Source: a virus
DNA: 64,000 nt
Virus record (IMG/VR): IMGVR_UViG_3300030616_000506
Coordinates: 80,546 to 144,545 of that record
Strand: one strand, 5' to 3'
Below, piece by piece: positions 56,275 through 63,390 of this stretch; positions within the stretch are counted from its first letter, which is position 1; each line of letters begins with the position of its first letter. Made by a program: the position numbers and the translations under genes. The notes under the pieces were generated by a model. It searched no databases. It worked only from the letters and a program-made list of their open reading frames with translations, and was not told where the DNA came from.

Positions 56275-56286
56275 AAAGATTACCTC

Positions 56287-56448
56287 TTACTTTATTATAT
56301 AAAATCTATTAGCCAAATGTTTAGTGAATATTTCTATATTGTCATCTGTCAGTAAACTTTCATTAAAAGCAACTATCCTTATATCCTTATGTTTATCTAA
56401 AAGATAGTCCACTATTAAATGAATATCTGCTCTACTTAATTTCTTCAT
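56287..56448 (-). CDS. Small hypothetical protein
   Basis: 53 residues (MKKLSRADIHLIVDYLLDKH...), alpha/beta with an IRIVAFNESLLTDDNI strand. Its stop TAA is followed by GAGG of the next gene. No family recognised. Confidence 0.55.
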   Translation of the reverse strand: MKKLSRADIHLIVDYLLDKHKDIRIVAFNESLLTDDNIEIFTKHLANRFYIIK

Positions 56449-56469
56449 CTAATTTCCTCTTACTTATTA

Positions 56470-56586
56470 TTATTTATTCCTAATTATAGAAATTATTTTA
56501 TATATCCAAGTTGCTAACTGCCAACCAGCAATAAAACTAACTATTATTATATAGATAATCTCTACTGTTCCTATTTCTATATTCAT
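56470..56586 (-). CDS. Single-helix membrane peptide
   Basis: 38 residues: MNIEIGTVEIIYIIIVSFIA continues GWQLATWIYKIISII, one or two membrane passes. GTGAGGTAG precedes the ATG. It is the first gene after the repeat-bearing gap and may be controlled from it. Confidence 0.57.
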   Translation of the reverse strand: MNIEIGTVEIIYIIIVSFIAGWQLATWIYKIISIIRNK

Positions 56587-56608
56587 TTTACTACCTCACT
56601 TTTTTAAC

Positions 56609-56667
56609 CCTATAAAATTGTTCCATATATAGAACTTTTTGCCTATAAAATATTCCATATATAGAAC
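56609..56667. repeat. Twin direct repeat with palindromic half-sites
   Basis: CCTATAAAAT followed by TTCCATATATAGAAC occurs twice, at 56609-56635 and 56642-56667, differing by one base of spacing. Each carries the near-palindrome TTC-CATATATA-GAA. They lie in a 185-base gene-free gap (56587-56771) between two minus-strand gene groups, and a 6-bp hairpin (CTAAAC/GTTTAG) sits at 56695-56714. They look like promoter/operator repeats. Confidence 0.55.
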
Positions 56668-56771
56668 AAAATGGCTTAAAACGATTTTTAATCACTAAAC
56701 TCTCCAATGTTTAGCATAAAAACCTATTTCCTAACCATTTATCCAGAATTAAAGGAAGATAAATATACCCC

Positions 56772-56852
56772 TTATTTCTTTTTATTCACTTTCTTATTTT
56801 CCTTTTCAAACCATTCCTTTATATCCTTCCATTCGTTAGGTGTAAACATCAT
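56772..56852 (-). CDS. Short peptide gene
   Basis: 26 residues: MMFTPNEWKDIKEWFEKENK then a basic end. ATGA overlap with the upstream stop supports translation. Function unknown. Confidence 0.48.
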   Translation of the reverse strand: MMFTPNEWKDIKEWFEKENKKVNKKK

Positions 56853-56959
56853 AATTTACATCTCCTTTTTATAATCATATATTTACCATACATTTTCTTT
56901 ATATATTTAGTAACCCTGTAATCTATAATCCTATTTCTAATCTTGTTAAGGATAGTCAT
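56849..56959 (-). CDS. Short basic peptide gene
   Basis: 36 residues, very basic (ILNKIRNRIIDYRVTKYIKK...). GAGTGATTGAAA precedes the start. Could bind nucleic acid. Confidence 0.5.
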   Translation of the reverse strand: MTILNKIRNRIIDYRVTKYIKKMYGKYMIIKRRCKL

Positions 56960-56965
56960 TTTCAA

Positions 56966-57166
56966 TCACTCAAAATCATAAGCATTATCTATATACCAAC
57001 CTTTAGGATTATCTCTACCTAATGTAGTATCCCCTATTTTATCTGCAAGACTATCATATGCTTTATATTCAAGCATACTATCAGTATCATTTTCACATAC
57101 ATCTACCAATACATATATATGCTCTTTATCATTGCAGAAATGATATTCCAATATATTTGTTTTCAT
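56966..57166 (-). CDS. Small hypothetical protein
   Basis: 66 residues: ILEYHFCNDKEHIYVLVDVC then acidic and WYIDNAYDFE at the end. The ATG at 57166 follows GAGTGATTAAA, with an earlier in-frame codon rejected. Confidence 0.58.
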   Translation of the reverse strand: MKTNILEYHFCNDKEHIYVLVDVCENDTDSMLEYKAYDSLADKIGDTTLGRDNPKGWYIDNAYDFE

Positions 57167-57171
57167 TTTAA

Positions 57172-57330
57172 TCACTCTATTTCATTCACTAAAGGATTAC
57201 TCTCTTTAGATTTTTTAACTGTAATCTCTATACAATATAATTCCCCACTCTCTAAATATGTTGGCTTTATATCTATATCTGAATGGGTTTTATACCATAT
57301 CCTTTTCCAATTTGTCTTATTTTTAATCAT
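57172..57330 (-). CDS. Small hypothetical protein
   Basis: 52 residues (MIKNKTNWKRIWYKTHSDID...), strand-rich. Preceded by GGTGATGGGGA. The stop lies in the next gene's ribosome-binding site. Confidence 0.55.
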   Translation of the reverse strand: MIKNKTNWKRIWYKTHSDIDIKPTYLESGELYCIEITVKKSKESNPLVNEIE

Positions 57331-57349
57331 TCCCCATCACCTATTTTAT

Positions 57350-57484
57350 CTAATCATCTACAAAATAATACCAAAACTTTTTACCATTTTTTATTTCAAA
57401 ACCCCTATATATATTTTTATCCAATTTACAGGCACATCTTAAAGCATCTCTAATATTATTAAACTTTGGTTTATCTTTACTCAC
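57350..57484 (-). CDS. Small hypothetical protein, GTG start
   Basis: 44 residues from GTG, which follows GGAGATTAGTAAT. Contains CACK and FEIKNGKKFWYYFVDD. A strand-rich small fold. Moderately confident. Confidence 0.5.
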   Translation of the reverse strand: MSKDKPKFNNIRDALRCACKLDKNIYRGFEIKNGKKFWYYFVDD

Positions 57485-57488
57485 ATTA

Positions 57489-57575
57489 CTAATCTCCTTT
57501 TATTAATTCCTTTCCACACTTACTACATCTGTAAACATCATCTATATAAGAATACACCAATTCATGTCTACACAT
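57489..57575 (-). CDS. Tiny zinc-binding protein
   Basis: 28 residues: MCRHELVYSYIDDVYRCSKC then GKELIKGD, a C-x2-H and CxxC zinc knuckle. GAGTGATTAAA precedes the ATG. Confidence 0.55.
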   Translation of the reverse strand: MCRHELVYSYIDDVYRCSKCGKELIKGD

Positions 57576-57663
57576 TTTAATCACTCTTTTTAAATGTGAT
57601 ATGGGTTTACTTTTTAATTTTATATATAGGTAAAAGAAACCCAACCTTAAAGAAACCTATTGT

Positions 57664-57789
57664 TTATTCTAATATTTTACAATCTATTATATTTGTATCA
57701 TCAAAGTATATACGAATTACTGTTCTTTCTTTATTTATAAAGGCTATATCCATAACCTTATTTCCTTCTAATCTTATTTCATTATTCAT
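57664..57789 (-). CDS. Small hypothetical protein
   Basis: 41 residues, strand-rich (EIRLEGNKVMDIAFINKERT then VIRIYFDDTNIIDC). GGAGATGATATAA precedes the ATG. The region 57580-57660 after it shows no further convincing gene. Confidence 0.55.
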   Translation of the reverse strand: MNNEIRLEGNKVMDIAFINKERTVIRIYFDDTNIIDCKILE

Positions 57790-57883
57790 TTATATCATCT
57801 CCTTTTTATAGGAGGGGATTAAGATATAGAGCAAGTATTAAAACTTGTATCTGAATTGAACAGATAACCCACTAATTATATTT

Positions 57884-57922
57884 ATTCGTATAGTAAAGAA
57901 TAGTTTATCACTCTATACGAAT
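57884..57922. promoter_or_regulatory. 10-bp inverted repeat
   Basis: ATTCGTATAG (57884-57893) and CTATACGAAT (57913-57922) are perfect arms around a 19-base loop, within the roughly 185-base gap between the 57664 and 57976 genes. Could be an operator dyad or a transcript hairpin. No T-run follows on either strand. Confidence 0.5.
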
Positions 57923-57975
57923 ATTTATATCTAATGGAAACCTAACCATAGGATAACGCCACTCTATATCCTTGT

Positions 57976-58116
57976 TTTATTCACGATTTTCTAACTCTTT
58001 TTGTATAATTGCTATTTGCTCTAAAAACCAAAAGTCTATTTGTCCATTATCAAATGCTAATGAGTATTCTTCAAGTTTTTTAAGCAACTTTTCTTTACTC
58101 ATTTTTGAGTAATCCA
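57976..58116 (-). CDS. Small helical protein
   Basis: 46 residues, helical (KEKLLKKLEEYSLAFDNGQI, FWFLEQIAIIQKELE), coiled-coil propensity. AAAGGTGTTAAA precedes the ATG. Confidence 0.55.
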
Positions 58117-58148
58117 TTTTAACACCTTTATTATAAATATAACTCTAC

Positions 58149-58298
58149 TCAATTATACATATTTGCTGGATATTTATTCAGTAAATCTTCTACAATTTTT
58201 CTATTTGTAATCATTACTACACTACCTAATGTAGCAACAATTTTACCTGAATTTTTATCATATATTTTATATCCAAGAAATTCCATATCATTATTCAT
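58149..58298 (-). CDS. Small hypothetical protein
   Basis: 49 residues (MNNDMEFLGYKIYDKNSGKI...), beta-hairpin then helix. GGTAGTAAT ribosome-binding site. Confidence 0.54.
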   Translation of the reverse strand: MNNDMEFLGYKIYDKNSGKIVATLGSVVMITNRKIVEDLLNKYPANMYN

Positions 58299-58313
58299 AT
58301 TACTACCATTGTT

Positions 58314-58409
58314 TTATAGTATGAACATTTCAAGCACTTTTTCTGCTTCTTCTTTTGAACAACCTGTTATTAGGTTGATTTTCTTTAGTGTTTCTTTTAC
58401 ATATTCCAT
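58314..58409 (-). CDS. Short helical peptide gene
   Basis: 31 residues (MEYVKETLKKINLITGCSKE...), helical, GGAGAAATAG before the ATG. Its last codons contain one copy of the GTGCTTGAAAT motif. Confidence 0.5.
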   Translation of the reverse strand: MEYVKETLKKINLITGCSKEEAEKVLEMFIL

Positions 58410-58423
58410 TTCTATTTCTCCAT

Positions 58424-58741
58424 TTAAATTTTATTCTGAATGTTATGAAAGATTTTTGAATGTAGATATGCAGGTAAGCACAATAGATTACCTGATAGAT
58501 ATACTACTTTACCAAAAAGCATAAAACAGTATATCTTTTTACCTAATCTATTGTCTTTTTTATTCCTATTAATATGGTGTATTTCATATCCTTTAGGAAT
58601 TTTTCCATATCTTAATTCCCATAAATATCTATGTTGAAATTCTAATTTTGTATCGCCATTTTTATTCATACGATACTCATAGATATATCCTTGCTTATCA
58701 TAGGAATTAAGCAAAGTTTCGTATTGCATTTTACTCATCAT
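58424..58741 (-). CDS. HNH endonuclease with an in-frame palindromic insertion
   Basis: 105 residues. Core RYLWELRYGKIPKGYEIHHI then NRNKKDNRL is the HNH motif of phage homing enzymes. The expected continuation N-L-(L)-C-L-P-x-x-L-H-S-K reappears later as NLLCLPAYLHSKIFHN, but about 16 residues (KKIYCFMLFGKVVYLS) are inserted between, encoded by an imperfect hairpin. Without the insert the domain would read normally. Activity may be lost. Confidence 0.72.
   Translation of the reverse strand: MMSKMQYETLLNSYDKQGYIYEYRMNKNGDTKLEFQHRYLWELRYGKIPKGYEIHHINRNKKDNRLGKKIYCFMLFGKVVYLSGNLLCLPAYLHSKIFHNIQNKI
58481..58553. repeat. 73-base imperfect hairpin inside the HNH gene
   Basis: Nested arms CAATAGATTA/TAATCTATTG (10 bp) and AGATATACT/AGTATATCT (9 bp) enclose a 22-base loop with AAAGCATAA. 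Its position coincides with the extra residues in the HNH domain, so it looks like a small palindromic element that inserted without breaking the frame. Confidence 0.6.
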
Positions 58742-58919
58742 CTATATATATGAATGGTAACTCATAAGGAATGAATACATTAAACACACTTTCATAAGTG
58801 CAATATAATTTACTCACTATCCTATGCACTATTTTATTGTAGTGAGAATACCTATGGATTTTAAATACAAACTTTTCAAAAATCCATTCAGCAATCACTA
58901 CACATTTTTTACCTAACAT
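58731..58919 (-). CDS. Small hypothetical protein
   Basis: 62 residues: CVVIAEWIFEKFVFKIHRYS, then IVHRIVSKLYCTYESVFNVF. Shares an H-R-I/L-V pattern with the 58927 protein. AGTGATTAA precedes the ATG. Confidence 0.55.
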   Translation of the reverse strand: MLGKKCVVIAEWIFEKFVFKIHRYSHYNKIVHRIVSKLYCTYESVFNVFIPYELPFIYIDDE

Positions 58920-58926
58920 TTAATCA

Positions 58927-59097
58927 CTATTTGTAAAGTTTTTCAAAGATACTATCACTTGCTATATCACATTCAATACTATATTTACAATGTTTTTCCT
59001 GAATTTTCCATAGCATTTTATAATTAAATTTCAAGCATAGGATACATATTATTTGATGTAACCTATAATGAAATTCATTCACTAATCTATGTATCAT
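58927..59097 (-). CDS. Small hypothetical protein
   Basis: 56 residues: MIHRLVNEFHYRLHQIICIL, Cys/His containing, end IFEKLYK. Possibly related to the 58731 protein. Contains an ATGCTTGAAAT motif copy in-frame. Confidence 0.52.
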   Translation of the reverse strand: MIHRLVNEFHYRLHQIICILCLKFNYKMLWKIQEKHCKYSIECDIASDSIFEKLYK

Positions 59098-59110
59098 TTT
59101 TACTCACTAT

Positions 59111-59218
59111 TTATAATTCTCTTATTCTAATTCCACAGATAACAGTATTCATAATTTCAAGCATTTCTTTATGCTCTTTTTTACTATCTACTGTTGCTAC
59201 TACTGTAAATCCATTCAC
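59111..59218 (-). CDS. Short peptide gene, GTG start
   Basis: 35 residues from GTG (V-NGFTVVATVDSKKEHKEML), alpha/beta. GGAGAG lies about eight bases upstream. Contains another ATGCTTGAAAT copy. Gene status moderately uncertain. Confidence 0.45.
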   Translation of the reverse strand: MNGFTVVATVDSKKEHKEMLEIMNTVICGIRIREL

Positions 59219-59273
59219 TATTTCATCTCTCCTTTTATTGCTACTTAAAGCGTAATCCTAATAAAAAATAAAT

Positions 59274-59344
59274 TCAGGATACCATTACTATTTTTTTTTA
59301 CCATAACTATTATTGTATGTGGATTTCTACTCACAGTATCCTGA
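59274..59344. repeat. 9-bp inverted repeat beside a GTGCTT motif
   Basis: TCAGGATAC and GTATCCTGA are separated by 53 bases that include a T9 run, and the right arm is followed at once by TTGTTTTAAGCAC. It lies downstream of the 59362 gene stop, in the gap before the 59218 start. Confidence 0.42.
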
Positions 59345-59361
59345 TTGTTTTAAGCACATAA

Positions 59362-59550
59362 TTATGCTTTCTTTTCGGTAAGGTAACCAGATAGGTAATG
59401 AATTTTACCGTCAATGACATGCTGTCCATATAATCTGAACATTTTGTTACCATTACTTGATTTTGATTTTGTAGCAGTAACAGTTCCGATTTCAATAGCA
59501 ACTTTTTCATTACCATTGCTGGATTTACCTAATTCTACAACTTTACTCAT
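59362..59550 (-). CDS. Small OB/beta-barrel-like protein
   Basis: 62 residues with two similar segments GKSSNGNEKVAIEIG and SKSSNGNKMFRLYGQ (shared SSNGN), then GKIHYLSGYLTEKKA. Low-complexity spacing suggests an internal duplication. AAAGGAGATAAA precedes the ATG. Unrecognised. Confidence 0.62.
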   Translation of the reverse strand: MSKVVELGKSSNGNEKVAIEIGTVTATKSKSSNGNKMFRLYGQHVIDGKIHYLSGYLTEKKA

Positions 59551-59674
59551 AGAATTTATCTCCTTTTTAGTTGTCTTTTTTAAAGTAGAGATTATAAAAC
59601 TACTGTTACAAAGTAACTCTAATTTTTAAGCACTTATTGTATCTGCTTTAAGGTTGTAATGAAGTTAAATTTAA

Positions 59675-59755
59675 TCACATATACAGAAACCTTTTTATGG
59701 GTAGGTAAACACCAAATAAAATCACTACAATACCTATATTTACAGCAATAAGCAC
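59675..59755 (-). CDS. Membrane peptide with GTG start
   Basis: 26 residues, V-LIAVNIGIVVILFGVYLP then KRFLYM, one clear transmembrane helix with a basic end. The start GTG is part of a GTGCTT motif, and there is no obvious ribosome-binding site. Uncertain but compositionally convincing. The rest of 59551-59814 shows no other gene. Confidence 0.42.
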   Translation of the reverse strand: MLIAVNIGIVVILFGVYLPIKRFLYM

Positions 59756-59814
59756 TTATTTATTCATATTTTAATTGATATTTTTACCTTATACCTATCC
59801 AAAAGAAATAAGAT

Positions 59815-60069
59815 TTATTTAATATTTGTAATTATTTTTCTATTATTATAAAATAATCCTATATGTAAACATCTTTTATACTTTAAGAATGAACTATTTT
59901 CATTCCAAGTATTATTAGGAAAGGTTAATATATCAAATATTATATTTCCATTTTTATTTACATATACTATCTGATTTTTATTAACTATATGTTTTATTTT
60001 ATTCATATTCTCACAACTCTTTTTGGGATATAAGATAAAAAGTAAGGATAATAACCTATATTTAAGCAC
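59815..60069 (-). CDS. Hypothetical protein with GTG start
   Basis: 84 residues beginning V-LKYRLLSLLFILYP (hydrophobic start, possibly signal-like), then strands (NKNQIVYVNKNGNIIFDILT) and a basic end. GTG again lies in a GTGCTT motif. An internal ATG (NMNKIKHIV) is an alternative start. Confidence 0.5.
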   Translation of the reverse strand: MLKYRLLSLLFILYPKKSCENMNKIKHIVNKNQIVYVNKNGNIIFDILTFPNNTWNENSSFLKYKRCLHIGLFYNNRKIITNIK

Positions 60070-60120
60070 ATATGGTAATGGCTTTTAAAGTATCCATATA
60101 GTTATTGCTATTATCCTTAC
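60041..60120. repeat. 12-bp inverted repeat
   Basis: GTAAGGATAATA (60041-60052) and TATTATCCTTAC (60109-60120) are perfect arms around a 56-base span that contains the GTGCTT start of the 59815 gene. If transcribed, the stem would hide or present that start. Confidence 0.5.
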
Positions 60121-60147
60121 GAATAACTGTTGCTATATTTCAAGCAC

Positions 60148-60669
60148 ATTGTTATTACTGTTTTTACTGTTATTATTAGTCATAGTGGATAATAATACCA
60201 TAAAATATCTTTTACTAATGATATTTATTTATACTATAAGATAAATTTTAGAATAACCAATATTCTTTTAAATATCCTATAATAAATTGAATTGTTAAAG
60301 GTTTAAAAGATGTTTAATTATTGGTTAATTAAACCTTAAACCTTTAACTTAATTCAAGTTTCATGGTTTATCGGTATTTCATATTTAAACGTTTGCATAA
60401 AGTTTATATAGTTTGTCAATAACATATTTAAACTTTATGGTTATTTTATTTGCTATAAAAATAAAAATATCAAAATAAAATTTATATCTTATAGGATAAA
60501 ACTTTAAGATATAATCTTATTTTCAATTTAAACCTATCTAAAATCAATCACAATCAAAAAACTATTTAGATAGGTATATTATCATTAATAAAAAAATAAT
60601 GTCTTAAATGATTTTAAAATAAATGTCAAATAAAAATAACAGTTAAAAAAAAAATAAAAAAAAAAGATT
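60148..60669. other. Gene-free AT-rich segment with strong inverted repeats
   Basis: About 520 bases with no convincing gene (one 16-codon frame, ATG at about 60195, only). It holds three inverted repeats: TTGAATTGTTAAAGGTTTA (60287-60305) with its near-complement at 60337-60357, CATAAAGTTTA (60396-60406) with TAAACTTTATG (60429-60439), and ACCTATCTAAA (60532-60542) with TTTAGATAGGT (60565-60575). A TATA element lies between the arms at 60403. Candidate control region or small RNA. Confidence 0.5.
60403..60416 (-). promoter_or_regulatory. TATA element identical to the 36.6 kb promoter
   Basis: ACAAACTATATAAA on the minus strand is a 14-base identical copy of the element before the 36551 start. 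A transcript would begin near 60378 and run through the 20-bp hairpin at 60287-60357 before reaching any start codon. Confidence 0.5.
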
Positions 60670-62220
60670 TTATTGTTTATGTAATTGTTTTATTTCTTTT
60701 ATTCTATTTTGACATCTAATTATTTGTTTTTGTTTTAAATTCTGTTGTGTTATCCAATATTTAGATTGTTTATTATCTATTGAATTAACTTTATTTGATT
60801 TTTTGATTAAAGAAATATTTTGTTTTAACCAATAGTTTAATTTATCTTTATCAATAACTGTTTTATCTATTAGTTTAATACCGTTTAATCTTATTAAATC
60901 ATAATCATAATTTAATATAGCATTTTTCTTTATATCATTTAACCAATAGTTTAAAACATCTATTTGTTTTTTATATAAACCATTATTATAAAATATTCTT
61001 TTATTATTCATTAATAATGATAAATACTTATCAAATAAAGATAAATCATTTTTGTTTAAGGTTTTATTGTAAATACTTATTTTTTTACCTTTAACAATTT
61101 TATAAACCTTAACATAATTATCTTTAAAATCAAATAAATTATTGTTAAAGAATAGATTATTTTTGATAAATGATTTTAGTTTTTTATCTATATTACTATT
61201 TAACAATAGGTTTTTTGTTTTTTCAAAATAGTAATTATTTGTTTTTATCATATTAATTAAACTATTGAATATTTCTAAAAACATATTACCATTAACAGTT
61301 TTTTGTTTTTTCTTTAAGTTATGATAACTAAATTTATGTTTTGTTTTGTTATCATTTAGAAAATATAAATAATCCCGATATACTTTAGATATAAACCTAT
61401 TAGATAATAGTTTTTTATTAACAGTTTTTTTACCAAATAAATTTATTATTTCATAAGGTTTATATAATTCAATATATCCATTATTTTCTAATAATTCTTT
61501 ATTATAATATAATCTATTTTTTCTTAATTCTAATTTATCTTTAGAATTTTTAATCGTATCATTATATATTTTTCTTTTAAAAGGATAACCATAATTATTA
61601 ATTGGTTTATTAAATGTATTTAAATTATCTGTTAAACCTAAATCTGTTAATCTAACAGTTATAATTTTTAAATTACTATCTAAAGATTTTAATTCACAAT
61701 CATTTTTTAAATGATAGCAAAAACCTTTAGAAATAATAAACTGGTTTATTAAATCATTATTTTTGATATTACCATTTTTATATCTGTTATATAAACCTAT
61801 ATTAAAATTACATCTAATATTGTGTTTATGTTTTTTAGAATTATAGATAAAAGGTTTATATTTTTCAATAGAAATATTATTTTCATTATTTTTATTGTTA
61901 TTATCTTTATTGTTTTTATTTTCATTTAAAGATTTTAACAATTTAGTTTTATTTCTTATTTCTTTATTGTAATTTTTCTTTAAGTTAGATAATACTTTAT
62001 TTCTATTTGATATTATCTTATTTTTAGGTTTAAAATTATTTTTGTTTTTATCTATTAAAAATGTTAAACCTAACTGTTTTTTATGTTTAGTTTTATGTTT
62101 TATTATAGGTTTATTTATCTTATTTTCTTTAAGATATTTGTTTATATCTTTTTTGTTAGTCAACAGCGTAATTTTACCATTTTTATTTATGGTTATAGAT
62201 TTTATTTTTTCGTTTTTCAT
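60670..62220 (-). CDS. Large Asn/Lys-rich protein of unknown function
   Basis: 516 residues with extreme Lys/Asn/Ile/Tyr content (runs such as NENKNNKDNNNKNNENN near residue 100) and almost only AAA, AAT, TTA and ATA codons. It starts MKNEKIKSITINKNGKITLL, and the C-terminal half is helical with repeated K-I-N-Y-W-L-type segments (VLNYWLNDIKKN, KLNYWLKQNISLI, SKYWITQQNLKQKQ). I recognise no catalytic motif. Its position at the divergent junction would fit a replication initiator or a transposition protein, but this is inference. The ATG has a weak AAAGGTG upstream. Confidence 0.72.
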   Translation of the reverse strand: MKNEKIKSITINKNGKITLLTNKKDINKYLKENKINKPIIKHKTKHKKQLGLTFLIDKNKNNFKPKNKIISNRNKVLSNLKKNYNKEIRNKTKLLKSLNENKNNKDNNNKNNENNISIEKYKPFIYNSKKHKHNIRCNFNIGLYNRYKNGNIKNNDLINQFIISKGFCYHLKNDCELKSLDSNLKIITVRLTDLGLTDNLNTFNKPINNYGYPFKRKIYNDTIKNSKDKLELRKNRLYYNKELLENNGYIELYKPYEIINLFGKKTVNKKLLSNRFISKVYRDYLYFLNDNKTKHKFSYHNLKKKQKTVNGNMFLEIFNSLINMIKTNNYYFEKTKNLLLNSNIDKKLKSFIKNNLFFNNNLFDFKDNYVKVYKIVKGKKISIYNKTLNKNDLSLFDKYLSLLMNNKRIFYNNGLYKKQIDVLNYWLNDIKKNAILNYDYDLIRLNGIKLIDKTVIDKDKLNYWLKQNISLIKKSNKVNSIDNKQSKYWITQQNLKQKQIIRCQNRIKEIKQLHKQ

Positions 62221-62238
62221 ATTTTACACCTTTTTTAT

Positions 62239-62376
62239 TTAATCTTTAAACATATAGTTTAAAGTTGATATTTCTTTTATGTTTATTTCTTTAATTAGAT
62301 TTATGGTTTTATCTAATTGACTAATTAACTTATTTTCTATTTCTATTCTAGGTTTAACTAATATTTCATTTTTCAT
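62239..62376 (-). CDS. Small helical protein
   Basis: 45 residues (MKNEILVKPRIEIENKLISQ...), a helical, Lys-rich protein of the same composition as the 516-residue neighbour, whose N-terminus it resembles (MKNE). GGAGATATT precedes the ATG. It is the outermost gene of the minus-strand transcript. Confidence 0.58.
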   Translation of the reverse strand: MKNEILVKPRIEIENKLISQLDKTINLIKEINIKEISTLNYMFKD

Positions 62377-62512
62377 AATATCTCCATAAATATACAACAA
62401 AAATTTACCATTAATCATTTATCTATACTATAAGGAGAAATAATTATCTAAATCTTAATATAAAGTAGATAGAATAAAAACCTTAATTTTATTTATTCGC
62501 TAAAAATCTAAA

Positions 62513-62707
62513 TTAACATCTGTTAATATTATTATCTAGTTGTAAAATCTTAAAATTTTATGGTTAATGTTATACCCTATTCCCATAACTTTATATATAA
62601 AAACTTACTACTTATTATAAAGTATATATATATAAATATATATTTGAAACAAATGTTAAAAAGATAAAAATAAAATGTAACAAATGTAAGATATTAACAA
62701 CTGTTAA
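62513..62707. repeat. Two TTAACA-nn-TGTTAA dyads
   Basis: TTAACATCTGTTAA at 62513-62526 and TTAACAACTGTTAA at 62694-62707. Both are 6-bp inverted arms with a 2-base centre and look like binding sites for a dimeric protein. Confidence 0.5.
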
Positions 62708-62787
62708 TCAATTTAGATAATAATAAAATGTTTTAGTTTATAGATATAGTTTAATAAAAAAACTATTATTATCCATGGTTACAAATG
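62650..62787. repeat. ACAAATGT direct repeats
   Basis: The string ACAAATGT occurs three times (about 62650, 62680 and 62776), each inside a T/A-ACAAATGT-AA context, interleaved with the TTAACA dyads. Iteron-like, but short. Confidence 0.4.
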
Positions 62788-63110
62788 TAAATATAATGAT
62801 AATATAAAAATATACATAAATTATTATTTAGGATTATATTAAATAATTTATAATTAAAGATAAATTAAATTGAATTATCTTTAAATTAATTAATTAATTA
62901 ATAATATATTAATAAAAGAATAAAAGATATATAGGTTTATTATTCCCATATATCTATACTATTAGAGATTGTTAATTTATCTTTATTATAGATAAATTCT
63001 ATATTGTCTTTATCTAATATCTTAAACATATTACAATCTATTTTCTATCTATTAATATACTTTATTTGTATGTAGTTATGTAAGTAAATATGCAACAGTA
63101 AAATATCGTT

Positions 63111-63169
63111 ATAGTATAAGGTTTATATCTGTTGTTTATGTGTTATAAAACATCTTTTCGTTATACTAT
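63111..63169. repeat. 9-bp inverted repeat
   Basis: ATAGTATAA (63111-63119) and TTATACTAT (63161-63169) flank 41 bases. Both arms are preceded on the plus strand by CGTTATA/CGTTATAC-type sequences. Confidence 0.38.
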
Positions 63170-63320
63170 TGTATATCTAAATTGGTTATATCTTAAACTT
63201 ATTGAATATTACATATAATTATATATTAAGATATAAGAAAAATATTAACTATTAGAGTATTAAAATTAAGTAATAACTTAATTACATATACATATTAGAT
63301 TGTTATATTCAAATTACAAA

Positions 63321-63390
63321 TTGACTAACTAACTATTGACTATCTTAAACAAAAAACCTATTGACTAATAGTCAAAAATTGACTAACTAA
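63321..63390. repeat. TTGACTA repeat cluster
   Basis: TTGACTA occurs four times in 70 bases: TTGACTAACTAA at 63321 and 63379, a single copy near 63336, and a palindrome TTGACTAATAGTCAA at 63361-63375. Candidate iterons or an operator array. Confidence 0.52.

Larger units (their letters stand above)
58331..60147 (-). repeat. Dispersed GTGCTT(A/G)AAAT motif, eight copies
   Basis: On the minus strand, (A/G)TGCTT(A/G)AAA-type motifs end at 58337, 59038, 59164, 59357, 59633, 59755, 60069 and 60147, and a ninth at 63432. Several sit beside inverted repeats (59274-59344, 60041-60120). Two are the GTG starts of reading frames, three lie in coding ends, and three are followed by early stops, so coding alone does not explain them. 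Confidence 0.5.

Noticed and set aside
57596-57811. Plus-strand 71-codon frame near 57.6 kb
   Set aside because: It is antisense to a minus-strand gene with a GGAG site, and its own start has no ribosome-binding site.
59331-59516. Alternative frame overlapping the 59362 gene
   Set aside because: It is a frame-shifted shadow. The 59362 frame has the ribosome-binding site and the balanced composition.
58331-60147. IS200/IS605-type ends or a CRISPR array for the GTGCTT/hairpin repeats
   Set aside because: Copies are irregularly spaced (76 to about 700 bases), differ in their flanks, and no transposase or Cas gene is in the window.
63070-63300. tRNA or other classical RNA gene in the non-coding right end
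   Set aside because: No acceptor/T-loop pattern (GTTCRAATC type) could be found on either strand here or elsewhere in the window.
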